Below, piece by piece: positions 16,712-28,687 of a stretch of 64,000 nucleotides of DNA; positions within the stretch are counted from its first letter, which is position 1; every line of letters starts with the position of its first letter. Origin of the DNA: Faecalibacillus intestinalis. GTDB lineage: Bacteria; Bacillota_I; Bacilli_A; Erysipelotrichales; Coprobacillaceae. A program made the position numbers and the translations under genes. The stretch covers positions 62,001 through 126,000 of the forward strand of contig NZ_PYLQ01000006.1 of assembly GCF_003024685.1 (NCBI RefSeq), written 5' to 3'. The notes under the pieces are model-generated. The model worked only from the letters and a program-made list of their open reading frames with translations, did not search any database and had not been told where the DNA came from.

Positions 16712-17164
16712 ATGGAAGAAGTTATTCAACGGGAAAAAGATCTTGTTTATCGTCTTGCCTTTAGTCAATGTCATCAAAAAGATCAGGCAGATGATATTTT
16801 TCAAAATGTAATGTATCGTTATCTTAAAAGAAAGCCTAGTTTCAAATCATTAGAACATGAAAAAGCATGGTTTATAAGAGTTACACTAAATTGTAGTAAA
16901 ATATCTTTAAAATCCTTATGGAATAATAAAGTAGAAGAAATAGATGAACAAACTTATATTTTTGAAAAGAAAGAAATTGATTTAAAACCATATTTAAATA
17001 AACTTTCTAAAAAACATAATGCTGTTCTTTATTTATTTTATTATGAGGGATATTCGACAAAAGAAATGGCTAGCATTTTACATATCAAAGAAAATAATGT
17101 ACGTGTTTTATTAAATAGGGCAAGAAATCAATTAAGAAAGGAGATAGAAGCTGATGAAAAATAA
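16712..17164 (+). CDS. ECF-type RNA polymerase sigma factor
   Basis: 150 aa. Region 2 (DLVYRLAFSQCHQKDQADDIFQNVMYRYLKR) and region 4 (NAVLYLFYYEGYSTKEMASILHIKENNVRVLLNRAR) are clear. AGGGAGG ribosome site. Overlaps the next gene by 11 nt; the next gene is the expected anti-sigma. Low similarity of signals upstream prevented me from naming an autoregulated promoter. Confidence 0.88.
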   Translation: MEEVIQREKDLVYRLAFSQCHQKDQADDIFQNVMYRYLKRKPSFKSLEHEKAWFIRVTLNCSKISLKSLWNNKVEEIDEQTYIFEKKEIDLKPYLNKLSKKHNAVLYLFYYEGYSTKEMASILHIKENNVRVLLNRARNQLRKEIEADEK

Positions 17165-18671
17165 ATCATTTGAAAACTATTATGATGATATACATGTAGA
17201 TGATTCACTTCTCCAACAAATACCTATAAAAAAACATCATTATTTAAAACCAATTCTTGTTATTTCTTGTTGTCTTTTGTTATTTGTTTGTATTTTTCAA
17301 AATAAACAAATAAGCAAAGATACTTTAGAAGTTCTTGCTTATAATCAAAGTTATAATTCTATAACAACTAAAGCGACACCAATGGATTATTATCTAGTTC
17401 ATGATCAAGTAGATTCTAATGAAACACAAGTAAAAAAGAAATATGAAGATAAATATTTATCTAAAAAAGCTGATTTTAAACAATCTAAATTAGATATTAA
17501 AGATTCTTATCTTAATGGTTATCTTACAACAAGTTATTTTACTGTAGATGTTCATAGTGATGAAATTGAAGCAATACGAATAGTTCAAGGTAATAATCCT
17601 TTAGAAATACAACTAGGTGATAAAATATATCAAAATAATACAATCATACCTTATAAAACATATCGTAAATATTATCATACAAAAAAAGGCTTAAAGGTTA
17701 TATGGAAACCTGATGAAAATATCTTTAATCAAGATTTTGAAGATATCTCAGATCAATTTAGAATAGAAGTAGAATATAAATCGAAAGAAAGTAAACTTTT
17801 TGAAATTGAAGTATCATTTAATAAAAAAGGACAAATGTTTGTTCAAAAAAGAAAAACAAGACGTACAGAAATAAATACGGAATTAAACAATTCAAAACAA
17901 AAATACTTAAAATTTAGTACTTTAAGTGAATCAGAAACAATCAAAGAACTAAAAGAAATTCTACCTCAAGAAGTAATAGATGAATTGATGAAAAATGGTT
18001 ATGTTTATGAAAATAAAAAAGAAAGATATTTTAATTTTAGTAATGATAAAGATAATCCAACATTAAGAATAGATGTAACTTATGACAATAATAACAAAAT
18101 CATTCAATATGTATCAAAAGAATATGGTTTTACAGAAAATATTCTATCAACAACTAAAAAAGATCCAATAGATGTTATCAAACATGCACAAGAGATTCTA
18201 ATAAACCAACAGTTACCACTTACTAAAGTTATACTTCCAAGTCATTATAGTGGAGGAAACTATGAAGCCTATGTTGATAAATATTATCAATATGTCATTC
18301 AAACAGATAATAATATGCTTGTACAAATTGAAAAAAGAAAAGAGAATGATATTACAATCAAAGAGGTAGAATCAACTATTTATGATTATGATGATATTGC
18401 ATCCGCTATTAATACAATTATTGATAACTTTAAAGATTGGAAAGGATGTACTTTAAAAGAAATCTATTATGCAGGAGATGATGAAAAGTATTTTAAAGAA
18501 ATCAATCAACAATATGGTGGAAAAGAAGCGATTGTTTTATTATCAAAATTTGATGTTGATGGATCAGGTGGAGATGGATCTTTAAATCCCAATAGTACTT
18601 ATGATCATTGGAATTGGTTATTAATAAAAGATAAACATGGAAACTGGAAAGAAGTTGATCATGGTTATTAA
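17154..18671 (+). CDS. Membrane-bound anti-sigma-like protein
   Basis: 505 aa. A short cytoplasmic segment (about 40 residues), one transmembrane helix (YLKPILVISCCLLLFVCIF), then a large extracytoplasmic domain of about 440 residues rich in Lys, Asp and Tyr. Overlap with the ECF gene and topology are those of anti-sigma factors of the DUF4179 kind. The extracellular part has no recognised domain and would be the stress sensor. Confidence 0.75.
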   Translation: MKNKSFENYYDDIHVDDSLLQQIPIKKHHYLKPILVISCCLLLFVCIFQNKQISKDTLEVLAYNQSYNSITTKATPMDYYLVHDQVDSNETQVKKKYEDKYLSKKADFKQSKLDIKDSYLNGYLTTSYFTVDVHSDEIEAIRIVQGNNPLEIQLGDKIYQNNTIIPYKTYRKYYHTKKGLKVIWKPDENIFNQDFEDISDQFRIEVEYKSKESKLFEIEVSFNKKGQMFVQKRKTRRTEINTELNNSKQKYLKFSTLSESETIKELKEILPQEVIDELMKNGYVYENKKERYFNFSNDKDNPTLRIDVTYDNNNKIIQYVSKEYGFTENILSTTKKDPIDVIKHAQEILINQQLPLTKVILPSHYSGGNYEAYVDKYYQYVIQTDNNMLVQIEKRKENDITIKEVESTIYDYDDIASAINTIIDNFKDWKGCTLKEIYYAGDDEKYFKEINQQYGGKEAIVLLSKFDVDGSGGDGSLNPNSTYDHWNWLLIKDKHGNWKEVDHGY

Positions 18672-18711
18672 AAAGAAGAAAAATTATTTTCCAAGAAATG
18701 TAGGTGAGAAT

Positions 18712-18930
18712 ATGAAAGAGAAAAAAGATAGAATTTTGTTTAATTATTTTATTATTGGTTTTGAAATATTTATATTTATTTGTTTAGAAGGAATGATTTA
18801 TCCTGTAAGGAATACGGATGAATATTATTGGGGTGGTTATCAATATTTTAGTTTTATTTGCCTTGTACTACTTATCATGATTATTTATAAAATAGTTCAA
18901 ACGATTTCTTTAAAGAAGGGGGATTCTATA
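18712..18930 (+). other. In-frame membrane segment directly upstream of the aldo-keto reductase
   Basis: Open frame from an ATG at 18712 (behind TAGGTGAG) running without stop into the reductase. It encodes about 73 residues with two membrane helices (LFNYFIIGFEIFIFICLEGMI and FSFICLVLLIMIIYKIV). Either a separate small membrane protein has lost its stop codon, or the cell makes a membrane-anchored reductase (18712-19800, 362 aa) besides the soluble form started at 18931. Confidence 0.5.
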
Positions 18931-19800
18931 ATGGAATATGTAACATTAAGCAATGGCTTAAAAATGCCTATGGTAGGTTTTGGAGTATTTAGAGTACCAG
19001 ATAAAAAAGAATGTGAAGAATCAGTATATCAAGCTATTAAAGCAGGATATCGTTTAATTGATACAGCTGCAGCTTATTATAATGAAGATGCAGTAGGTAC
19101 AGCAGTTAAAAAAGCAATCGCTGAAGGTATTTGTACAAGAGAAGATTTATTTATTACTTCTAAATTATGGGTACAAGATATGATGGATTATGAAAGTGCT
19201 AAAAAAGGAATTTGTGCATCACTTGAAAAAAGTGGTTTAGAATATTTTGATTTATATTTATTACATCAAGCTTGTGGTGATTATTTTAGTGCTTGGAGAG
19301 CGATGGAAGATGCATATCAAGAAGGAATTTTAAAAGCAATTGGGGTATCTAACTTCTATCCAAATATTCTTACAAACTTCTGTGAAATCGTTAAAGTAAA
19401 ACCAGTAGTCAATCAAGTAGAACTTCATCCATATTACACACAAGAAAAAGCTCTAGAAACAATGAAATATTATAATGTTGTTCCTGAAGCATGGGCACCA
19501 CTTGGTGGAGGAAGATATAATCCATTTGAAGATGAAATGTTAAAAGGAATTGCAGCTAAATATAATAAGTCTGTAGGACAAGTAATACTTAGATGGAATA
19601 TCCAAAGAGGAGTCATTGTTATACCAAAATCAACACATGTAGAAAGAATTAAAGAAAATATAGATATCTTTGATTTTGAATTAAATGAAGAAGAAATGAA
19701 ACAAATCTCATCATTAGATATGGGTTATTCAGGATCAAGAGCAAAACATTTTGAACCTGATTTTGTAAGAATGGTATTAAATAATAAGATTCATGATTAA
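18931..19800 (+). CDS. Aldo-keto reductase (2,5-diketo-D-gluconate reductase type)
   Basis: 289 aa from the ATG behind AAGAAGGGGG, the length of soluble AKR5-type enzymes. NADPH-dependent carbonyl reduction. Catalytic tetrad visible: Asp and Tyr in LIDTAAAYYNEDAVG, Lys in FITSKLW, His in YLLHQA; cofactor motif IPKSTHVERIKEN near the C-terminus. The frame is open upstream through a two-helix membrane segment without a stop (see the separate entry), so an N-terminally anchored version is possible. Substrate unknown. Confidence 0.85.
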   Translation: MEYVTLSNGLKMPMVGFGVFRVPDKKECEESVYQAIKAGYRLIDTAAAYYNEDAVGTAVKKAIAEGICTREDLFITSKLWVQDMMDYESAKKGICASLEKSGLEYFDLYLLHQACGDYFSAWRAMEDAYQEGILKAIGVSNFYPNILTNFCEIVKVKPVVNQVELHPYYTQEKALETMKYYNVVPEAWAPLGGGRYNPFEDEMLKGIAAKYNKSVGQVILRWNIQRGVIVIPKSTHVERIKENIDIFDFELNEEEMKQISSLDMGYSGSRAKHFEPDFVRMVLNNKIHD

Positions 19801-19819
19801 TGCACTCAGGTGCATTTTT
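19801..19819 (+). terminator. Intrinsic terminator
   Basis: TGCAC/GTGCA stem, TCAG loop, five Ts. Confidence 0.8.
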
Positions 19820-19848
19820 CATTATTAAAACTAATTTTATCGCTTATA

Positions 19849-19877
19849 TTGACAATAAATTTGAATTAAGTTAAGAT
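19849..19877 (+). promoter_or_regulatory. Promoter of the T-box/lysS unit
   Basis: TTGACA (19849-19854), exactly 17 nt, TAAGAT (19872-19877). Confidence 0.85.
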
Positions 19878-19883
19878 AACGAA

Positions 19884-20139
19884 GTAGAAATAAAGGCAAT
19901 GAATAGACAAGTAATAATAGTCCTTCATTCAAAGAGAGTCTTGGTTGGTGGAAAAGATAATGAAACTATTATGAATAAAGACTAGGAGCTGCATCTTGGA
20001 TGTTTTGATAAGATGACGTAAGCCACGTTATAGGCAAGACTATTAATAGATAGTTATTGAGGTTAATAGGGTGACCTATTAATGAATTTGGGTGGTAACA
20101 CGATTTAGCTCTCGTCCCATGGGATGGAGAGTTTTTTAT
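19884..20139 (+). ncRNA. T-box leader of lysS
   Basis: tRNA-sensing leader that permits transcription when uncharged tRNA pairs with it. Visible: AGTA loop-E element at the 5' side of stem I, the apical AGAGAG...GGTTGGTGGAAA elements (about 19933-19954), the conserved T-box TGGGTGGTAACACG (20089-20102), and the terminator GCTCTCGTCCC-ATG-GGATGGAGAGT with six Ts (about 20108-20137). The 3' strand of stem I contains GAATAAAGAC (about 19973-19982), in which AAA or AAG would be a lysine specifier, matching the downstream gene; the exact specifier triplet needs a folded model. Confidence 0.9.
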
Positions 20140-20146
20140 ATTTTAG

Positions 20147-21646
<1,500 letters not shown>

Positions 21647-21703
21647 AACAACAATAAAATCAACATTTTTTTGATTTTAAATTTGTGATTAACACATCAA
21701 AAT

Positions 21704-21780
21704 AAGACACATCTATTGATGATAAATATACTTAAAATAGTACTTATTTAGGTATAAAAATCATTAATTAGATGTGTCTT
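21704..21780 (+). terminator. Long hairpin between lysS and the PRD regulator
   Basis: AAGACACATCTA (21704-21715) pairs with TAGATGTGTCTT (21769-21780); the stem continues with TTGATGAT/ATCATTAA. Followed by TTCTTATT. It is probably the lysS terminator, although its size is unusual and a regulatory RNA is possible. Confidence 0.6.
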
Positions 21781-21837
21781 TTCTTATTAAAAGTATATAT
21801 TATAGCTAATTGGTTTTAATATGTTAAAAAGCATGAG

Positions 21838-21867
21838 TAGACAAATTTCTAGATAAAATATTATAAT
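21838..21867 (+). promoter_or_regulatory. Promoter of the PRD regulator, predicted leaderless
   Basis: TAGACA (21838-21843), 18-nt spacer, TATAAT (21862-21867). The start codon begins at 21874, just seven bases after the -10, and no ribosome site exists, so the mRNA should begin at or beside the ATG. Confidence 0.65.
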
Positions 21868-21873
21868 AGCAAT

Positions 21874-23784
21874 ATGAATGAAAGAAATTACACAATATTA
21901 AAATATTTAAAAGAGAACGGCGAATATGTGACTTCAGAAAATCTAAGTGCGTTATGTAATGTAAGTACCAAAACAATATTAAAAGACATTAAATTAATAA
22001 ATGAAGACATGAAATCAACAAAGAATTATATTGATGTCAAAACATCTCAAGGATTAAAATTAGTTATTAATAATGTTGATGAATTTATTAATTTATGTAA
22101 TTCCTATCGCTCTTTACAAGATTCTTTTGTTTTTAGTGTTAATGAAAGAGAAGATTGGATTCAAAAATATTTGATAGAGTCTAATGATTGGGTTAAATCA
22201 GAAACATTATGTGAAATGCTATTTGTTTCTGCTTCTGTATTGTCGCAAAATCTAAAGGGAATTAGAAAATCACTGTCAAAATATGATTTAAAATTAGTAC
22301 AAAAACCACATTATGGAATGAGAGTAGAAGGAAGAGAATTTAACAAGAGATTATGCTTAGCAGCAATATATATTTCTTATATTGATCAACGCGATGATTT
22401 TCCAGGAAATCAGTTTAATTCTAATGATTTGTTAATGATTCAAAATATTAGTCAAATTCTTGAAAATGTAATGGTCAAATATCAAATTTCAATGTCAGAA
22501 GTATCTGTTCAAAACTTTATTATTGTTATTTTTGTATCATTAAAAAGAATTAAACAAGGTATTTTATTGAAAGCTACAGAAGAAATGATTATTGATATTT
22601 CTCGTTGGACTGATAGTGTTGTTGCTGTAGAATTAGCAAAACAAATTCATAAACACTTAGGAATTGAGATGAGTGATCAAGAAATTGTGTCTCTTTCAAT
22701 ACATTTAGCATCAAAGAGAATTATTAGAAATTTTGATGAAAGTATTCATCGTATTATCAAAGATTTTGATGTTAATCAAATTGTAAATACTATGTTAGTT
22801 AATATTCAATCACAATGGCACATTGATTTTTCTAATGATAATGAATTAAGAGATTACTTACTTTTACATCTTATTCCATTAGAGGTTCGTTCAAGATATA
22901 ATGTAGTTCTTCGTAATCCGCTTATTGATAAAATAAAACAACAAAATATATTGGCTTATCAATTAGCTGTTGCTGCATGTAATCATCTTGTAGATTATCA
23001 TGGAAATAATTTAAGTGATGAGGAAATAGGATATATCGCGTTACATTTAGAACTTGCTCTTCTTAGAAAGAAAATAAAAGATAAAAAGAACATTCTTTTA
23101 ATGTGCGGTGTAGGAAGAGGAACATCAAGTACTTTAGCGTATCAGATAAAGGAAATGTACGGAAAATTTATAAATGAAATTCAAACGGTTGATTATATTG
23201 GAATTAAAAGTTATGATTTTGAAGATGTTGATTTTCTTATAACGAGCACACCGATAAAAAATAAGTTGCCTATACCAGTAATAGAAGTTAATTATTTTTT
23301 AAATAATAATGATAAAAAAAGAATACTCTCCTTTTTGGATGATCAAGATAGTTTTCATATGCAAGAAGTAATTAAGAGGAATTTAATAATTAAAAATATT
23401 AATGAAGAAACAAAGGAAGGAGTTCTTTCTTATATTATAAAAAATACTTTAGGAAATGAAAGTATTTCAAAAAAATTGATTGAAGAGGATTGTATAGGAA
23501 ACTATGAATTAGAAAATATGCTCGCCATCTTATCTTGTTGTGTTGATGAACCAAAGACAAAAATTATTATAGGTATTTTATCAAAACCTATTTTATGGAA
23601 TAAGAAAAAAGTACAACTTGTTATTATACCGCTTATTGGTAAAAATATAGGGATAAAAATCTTAGATTTATATAAGGAACTTTCTTATTTTGCGGATAAT
23701 TCTAACTATATAAAAAGAATTATAAAAAAACAAAACCAAGAAGAAATTATAAAAATATTTAATGATATTGAATTGAAAATATAG
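21874..23784 (+). CDS. PRD-containing transcriptional activator (LicR/BglG-like) with EIIB- and EIIA-like domains
   Basis: 636 aa. Order: two N-terminal HTH domains (about 1-165), PRD1 (about 190-295), PRD2 (about 300-410), EIIB-like domain with the cysteine in ILLMCGVGRGTS (about 408), and a mannitol/fructose EIIA-like domain. The EIIA part is degenerate: where the family has GNGIAIPH this protein has ENMLAILS, so the phosphorylatable His is replaced by Ser. PRD2 keeps both histidines (LLHLIPLE, YIALHLELA); PRD1 keeps only the second. It likely activates the adjacent EIIC/phospho-glucosidase genes according to PTS state. Confidence 0.88.
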   Translation: MNERNYTILKYLKENGEYVTSENLSALCNVSTKTILKDIKLINEDMKSTKNYIDVKTSQGLKLVINNVDEFINLCNSYRSLQDSFVFSVNEREDWIQKYLIESNDWVKSETLCEMLFVSASVLSQNLKGIRKSLSKYDLKLVQKPHYGMRVEGREFNKRLCLAAIYISYIDQRDDFPGNQFNSNDLLMIQNISQILENVMVKYQISMSEVSVQNFIIVIFVSLKRIKQGILLKATEEMIIDISRWTDSVVAVELAKQIHKHLGIEMSDQEIVSLSIHLASKRIIRNFDESIHRIIKDFDVNQIVNTMLVNIQSQWHIDFSNDNELRDYLLLHLIPLEVRSRYNVVLRNPLIDKIKQQNILAYQLAVAACNHLVDYHGNNLSDEEIGYIALHLELALLRKKIKDKKNILLMCGVGRGTSSTLAYQIKEMYGKFINEIQTVDYIGIKSYDFEDVDFLITSTPIKNKLPIPVIEVNYFLNNNDKKRILSFLDDQDSFHMQEVIKRNLIIKNINEETKEGVLSYIIKNTLGNESISKKLIEEDCIGNYELENMLAILSCCVDEPKTKIIIGILSKPILWNKKKVQLVIIPLIGKNIGIKILDLYKELSYFADNSNYIKRIIKKQNQEEIIKIFNDIELKI

Positions 23785-23819
23785 AAAAAGAATTGGTAAT
23801 TTATCAATTCTTTTTCTAT
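23781..23819. terminator. Strong bidirectional-type terminator
   Basis: Perfect 15-bp stem ATAGAAAAAGAATTG/CAATTCTTTTTCTAT with a 9-nt loop; overlaps the regulator's stop. Confidence 0.85.
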
Positions 23820-23954
23820 ATTTTGAAAAGTTCCACAATAAAATGGAATTTATATACATTGAGTTCTATAATAGAGGTTTTATAATTACATATGAAAGAT
23901 ATAGATAGATCTGCAGAAATAAATTCTTATATTTTTTAGAGAGAGAGGAAAAAA

Positions 23955-25241
23955 ATGAAAGATAAATTACAAAATGTTTTGTTATCAATAAGCTCAAAAG
24001 TCGAAACAAATAAATATCTTGGTTCGATTAAAGAAGCATTTACGATGTTTGTACCGTTTATTATTGTTGGTTCATTTGGTAGTATGTTAAATATATTAGT
24101 ATCTGGAGCTAATGGCTTGGCACAATGGGTTCCATGGTTATCAAATTTATCTCCAGCATTTACAGCGATAAATTTTGTGACTATTTCTTGTATGTCATTA
24201 CCAATTGCATTTTTAATTGGTTATAAACTTGCTGAAAAAGAAAACTTACCACAATTAGAAAGTGGGTTAATTGGATTATTAAGTTATTTAGCTGTATGTC
24301 CAAATACAATAAGTACAGTGGTCGAAGGTTTAAAAGATCCAGTTGTGGTCAATGGATTAGGTGCAGGTGTTATTGGAGCACAAGGACTATTTGTTTCAAT
24401 GATTATGTCAATGGTTGCTGTAAAATTTTTTGGATTATTGACTAACATTGATGCTATTAAAATTAAAATGCCAGATTCGGTTCCAACAGGAATTGCTCGT
24501 TCATTTAATATTTTAATCCCTATTTTCATTATTATTACTGCATTTTCAGTTGGGGGATGTTTATTTAATACATTCACTGGTAATTATTTAAATGTTTGGA
24601 TTTACAATATTATTCAACTTCCGTTACAAGCGTTAGCAAATACAACAGGTGGTATTCTTGTTCTTGCATTAGCAAATCAATTATTCTGGTTTTTAGGTAT
24701 TCATGGTGGTATGGTTATTGAAGGAGTTAGAGGTCCTTTATCTGCTGCTGGACTTGCAGAAAACATTTCTGCTGTACAAGCTGGAGGAGTTGCAACAAAT
24801 ATTTTAACAAGAGGTTTTTGGACTAGTTTCGTTGTTGTTGGTGGAGGAGGAATTACTCTATCATTATTAATAGCAATTTTCATTTTTTCAAAACGTGAAG
24901 ATCATAAATCTATTGCAAAATTTTCATTAATTCCTGGTATTTGTGGTATTAATGAACCAGTAGTTTTCGGTTTACCTTTAGTATTAAATCCAATCTTTGC
25001 AATTCCATTTATACTTAATTCAGTTATTGCAGCATTTATTGCTGTAGTTGCTACAAATATAGGATTTTTAACTTGTGGAGTACTTGATTGTCCACCAGGG
25101 TTACCAGTATTTGTAACAGGATTTATTAGCTATGGAATTCATGGAATTATTGTTCAAGCTATTATTTTAATTGTTACATTTATTATTTGGGTTCCATTTG
25201 TTTTGATGTCTAATAAACAAGCCAAACTTGAACAAAAATAA
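23955..25241 (+). CDS. PTS cellobiose/lactose-type EIIC permease
   Basis: 428 aa, about ten membrane helices. Imports and, with EIIB partners, phosphorylates beta-glucosides. Family signatures: VPFIIVGSFGSMLNIL near the N-terminus, FWFLGIHGGMVIEG, and PGICGINEPVVFGLPLVLNP in the substrate-binding loop. No EIIA or EIIB gene lies here, so these must come from elsewhere. Purine-rich GAGAGAGGAAAAAA ribosome site. Operon with the following GH1 gene. Confidence 0.92.
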   Translation: MKDKLQNVLLSISSKVETNKYLGSIKEAFTMFVPFIIVGSFGSMLNILVSGANGLAQWVPWLSNLSPAFTAINFVTISCMSLPIAFLIGYKLAEKENLPQLESGLIGLLSYLAVCPNTISTVVEGLKDPVVVNGLGAGVIGAQGLFVSMIMSMVAVKFFGLLTNIDAIKIKMPDSVPTGIARSFNILIPIFIIITAFSVGGCLFNTFTGNYLNVWIYNIIQLPLQALANTTGGILVLALANQLFWFLGIHGGMVIEGVRGPLSAAGLAENISAVQAGGVATNILTRGFWTSFVVVGGGGITLSLLIAIFIFSKREDHKSIAKFSLIPGICGINEPVVFGLPLVLNPIFAIPFILNSVIAAFIAVVATNIGFLTCGVLDCPPGLPVFVTGFISYGIHGIIVQAIILIVTFIIWVPFVLMSNKQAKLEQK

Positions 25242-25298
25242 AATAGTTTGTTCTTTAAAAATTGTTTAATTAATGTAAAACGAAGAAGGAGTAAATGA

Positions 25299-26802
<1,504 letters not shown>

Positions 26803-26804
<2 letters not shown>

Positions 26805-27118
26805 GGTATATTTCCTTCCTTATAAAAATTTATATACCTTATGTTATTTTGAACTCATTTATCAATAATATAAAAGAAGAAAAAATAAAGCGATTGTGAT
26901 TATATAAAAGATGAAAGCAAAACCAATAAATAAGTTGGACATGAAAAAATTAAGAAGAGCACTAATAAACCTAGATAAATAGGAATTGTTGGTGCCTTTT
27001 AATTTGATGATTTATTAGTGAAAATGAATTTTTTAACTTTTGATAAGGGGATATAAAAGAAGTTGACGGTGGTAATAAGCGATATATAATTATTTTTGTA
27101 TATAGAGGGGGGATGTAA
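26803..27118. other. Intergenic region, largely empty
   Basis: Begins with an 8-bp inverted repeat AAGGTATA...TATACCTT (about 26803-26840), a probable terminator without a clear T run. The rest is AT-rich with short stop-interrupted frames; apart from the promoter at its right end I see nothing else. Confidence 0.5.
27063..27090 (+). promoter_or_regulatory. Promoter of the broken M20 peptidase gene
   Basis: TTGACG (27063-27068), 16 nt, TATAAT (27085-27090); followed by AGAGGGGGGATG ribosome site at the ATG. Confidence 0.75.
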
Positions 27119-28281
27119 ATGGATTATTATAAACGAGCAAATGAATTAAAAGAAGATACTATTGAAATACGAAGATATCTTCATAAAAATGCAGAAGTAG
27201 GATTAGATTTACCAAATACGGTTGAATATGTTATGAAACAATTGAAAGAATATGGAATTCAACCCCCAATTATGTGGACATGGAGTAACTGCAACGATTG
27301 GTAAAGGAAAACCCGTTATTTTATTGAGGGCAGATATGGATGCTTTACCGATTACTGAATTAAGTGGAGAAGAGTTTACTTGTACTTCAGGAAACATGCA
27401 TGCCTGTGGCCATGATATCCATACAGCTATGTTATTAACGGCAGCAAGAATGTTAAAAGAAGATGAAGATCATTTACAAGGAACAGTAAAATTAATGTTT
27501 CAAAATGCTGAAGAAGTATTTAAAGGTGCCAATGGTATGATTGAACATGGAATTTTAGATAATCCAAGACCAGATGCAGCAATGGCTTATCATATGATGA
27601 TAGGGAAAAATCAAGTGGGTACTTATATGTATAATGCAGGGGCCATTATGATGAACTCTGTTGATGAATTTAAAATAATAATTCATGGAAAAGGAACACA
27701 TGGAGCCTATCCTCATCAAGGAATAGATCCTATAAATATCGGTGTACATATTCATCTCGCTCTACAAGAACTTATTGCAAGAGAAGCAAATCCTCAAGAT
27801 ATATGCACACTTACAATAGGTAAGTTTAATGCTGGTAGTGCAGCTAATATCATACCTGAAAGTGCAATTTTACAAGGAACACTACGAACAAATAATGTTT
27901 CAACAAGAGAAAATTTATTAAGTCGTATGAAGGAAGTATGTCATAAAATTGCAGATACCTATCGTGGAACAGTTGAAATCAACAGTACCGCCACTTATGT
28001 GTGATTCACAGTTAACCTTAGAAATGGCAGAATATATGTCACAAATAGGAATTGAAGGATTAAAAGGAATACCTAATAGTACAGCAACAGAAGATTTTGC
28101 TATTATTTCTGAAAAAATACTGACAACTTATATGATTTTAACTGCTGGATTTATGGATGAACGTGGCGATTATTCTTTACACCATCCTAAAGCACAGATT
28201 GATGAAAATGTATGTGTAATTGGTGCGGCATGTTTTGCATATTGTGTAAGTCATTGGCTTGGAAATCATAAAGATAGTTAA
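27119..28281 (+). pseudogene. M20-family amidohydrolase/peptidase with two frameshifts
   Basis: Homology continues through three frames: 27119-~27262 (start, EIRRYLHKNAEVGLDLPNT), ~27260-~27990 (LCGHGVTATIGKGKPVILLRADMDALPITE, HACGHDIHTAM metal ligands, HGAYPHQGIDP), and ~27975-28281 (TVPPLMCDSQL..., STATEDFAIISEKI, SLHHPKAQID). The first shift lies at the run of five Cs (27263-27267); each shift has the sign of one extra base. Joined, the product would be about 387 aa, the normal size. Promoter and ribosome site are intact, so decay is recent, or the two indels are sequencing errors. Confidence 0.85.
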
Positions 28282-28350
28282 ATTATAAAATACTTCATCT
28301 AAATATAGCTTAAATAATATATAATTTTAAAACATACTTCAGGAAGCAAA

Positions 28351-28430
28351 TATGCTATGATTTATTTACAAATCTGAAAACAATTGCATCAAAATGAAAA
28401 GGTAAGGATTGATGGATTCTTACCTTTTCT
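28351..28430 (+). ncRNA. Orphan copy of the type I antitoxin RNA (RNAII-like)
   Basis: Extended -10 TGCTATGAT (TATGAT 28356-28361), then a region nearly identical to the antisense RNA of the toxin locus at 33062-33144, ending in the stem AAAAGGTAAGGAT/ATTCTTACCTTTT (28397-28409/28416-28428) with loop TGATGG. Over about 85 bp roughly six of seven bases match. No toxin ORF is found on the opposite strand: it is replaced by a gene stump. One stem position is G-T, which pairs in the plus-strand RNA but not in a minus-strand RNA. Confidence 0.6.
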
Positions 28431-28449
28431 AACTTTAAAATATTAATTA

Positions 28450-28593
28450 TTATGAGAAATTTTCCTTCATAAACCAATCATAAGATCTATCTGCTATAAC
28501 TTTAGTTTCAAATAAATCTAATCCACCACCTACAATAGCGCCTACACCAAGTATTAGTTTTTCTAAATTAATAATATCATAATGTAAAAAATT
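28450..28593 (-). pseudogene. Stump of an EcsC-like protein (C-terminal 47 codons)
   Basis: Open minus-strand frame bounded by a stop, lacking a start codon and ribosome site. It reads NLEKLILGVGAIVGGGLDLF and then TKVIADRSYDWFMKENFS, resembling the glycine-rich C-terminal end of EcsC-family proteins. Family assignment is weak; that it is a fragment is clear. Confidence 0.45.
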
Positions 28594-28687
28594 TTATTGC
28601 TAAATATTTCTATGTTTTTGCCTTTAATGTTTGTAAATAAATAATGATAAATTTTAAATGTAGATAACAAAGAGGTGTTGTTTAGGC

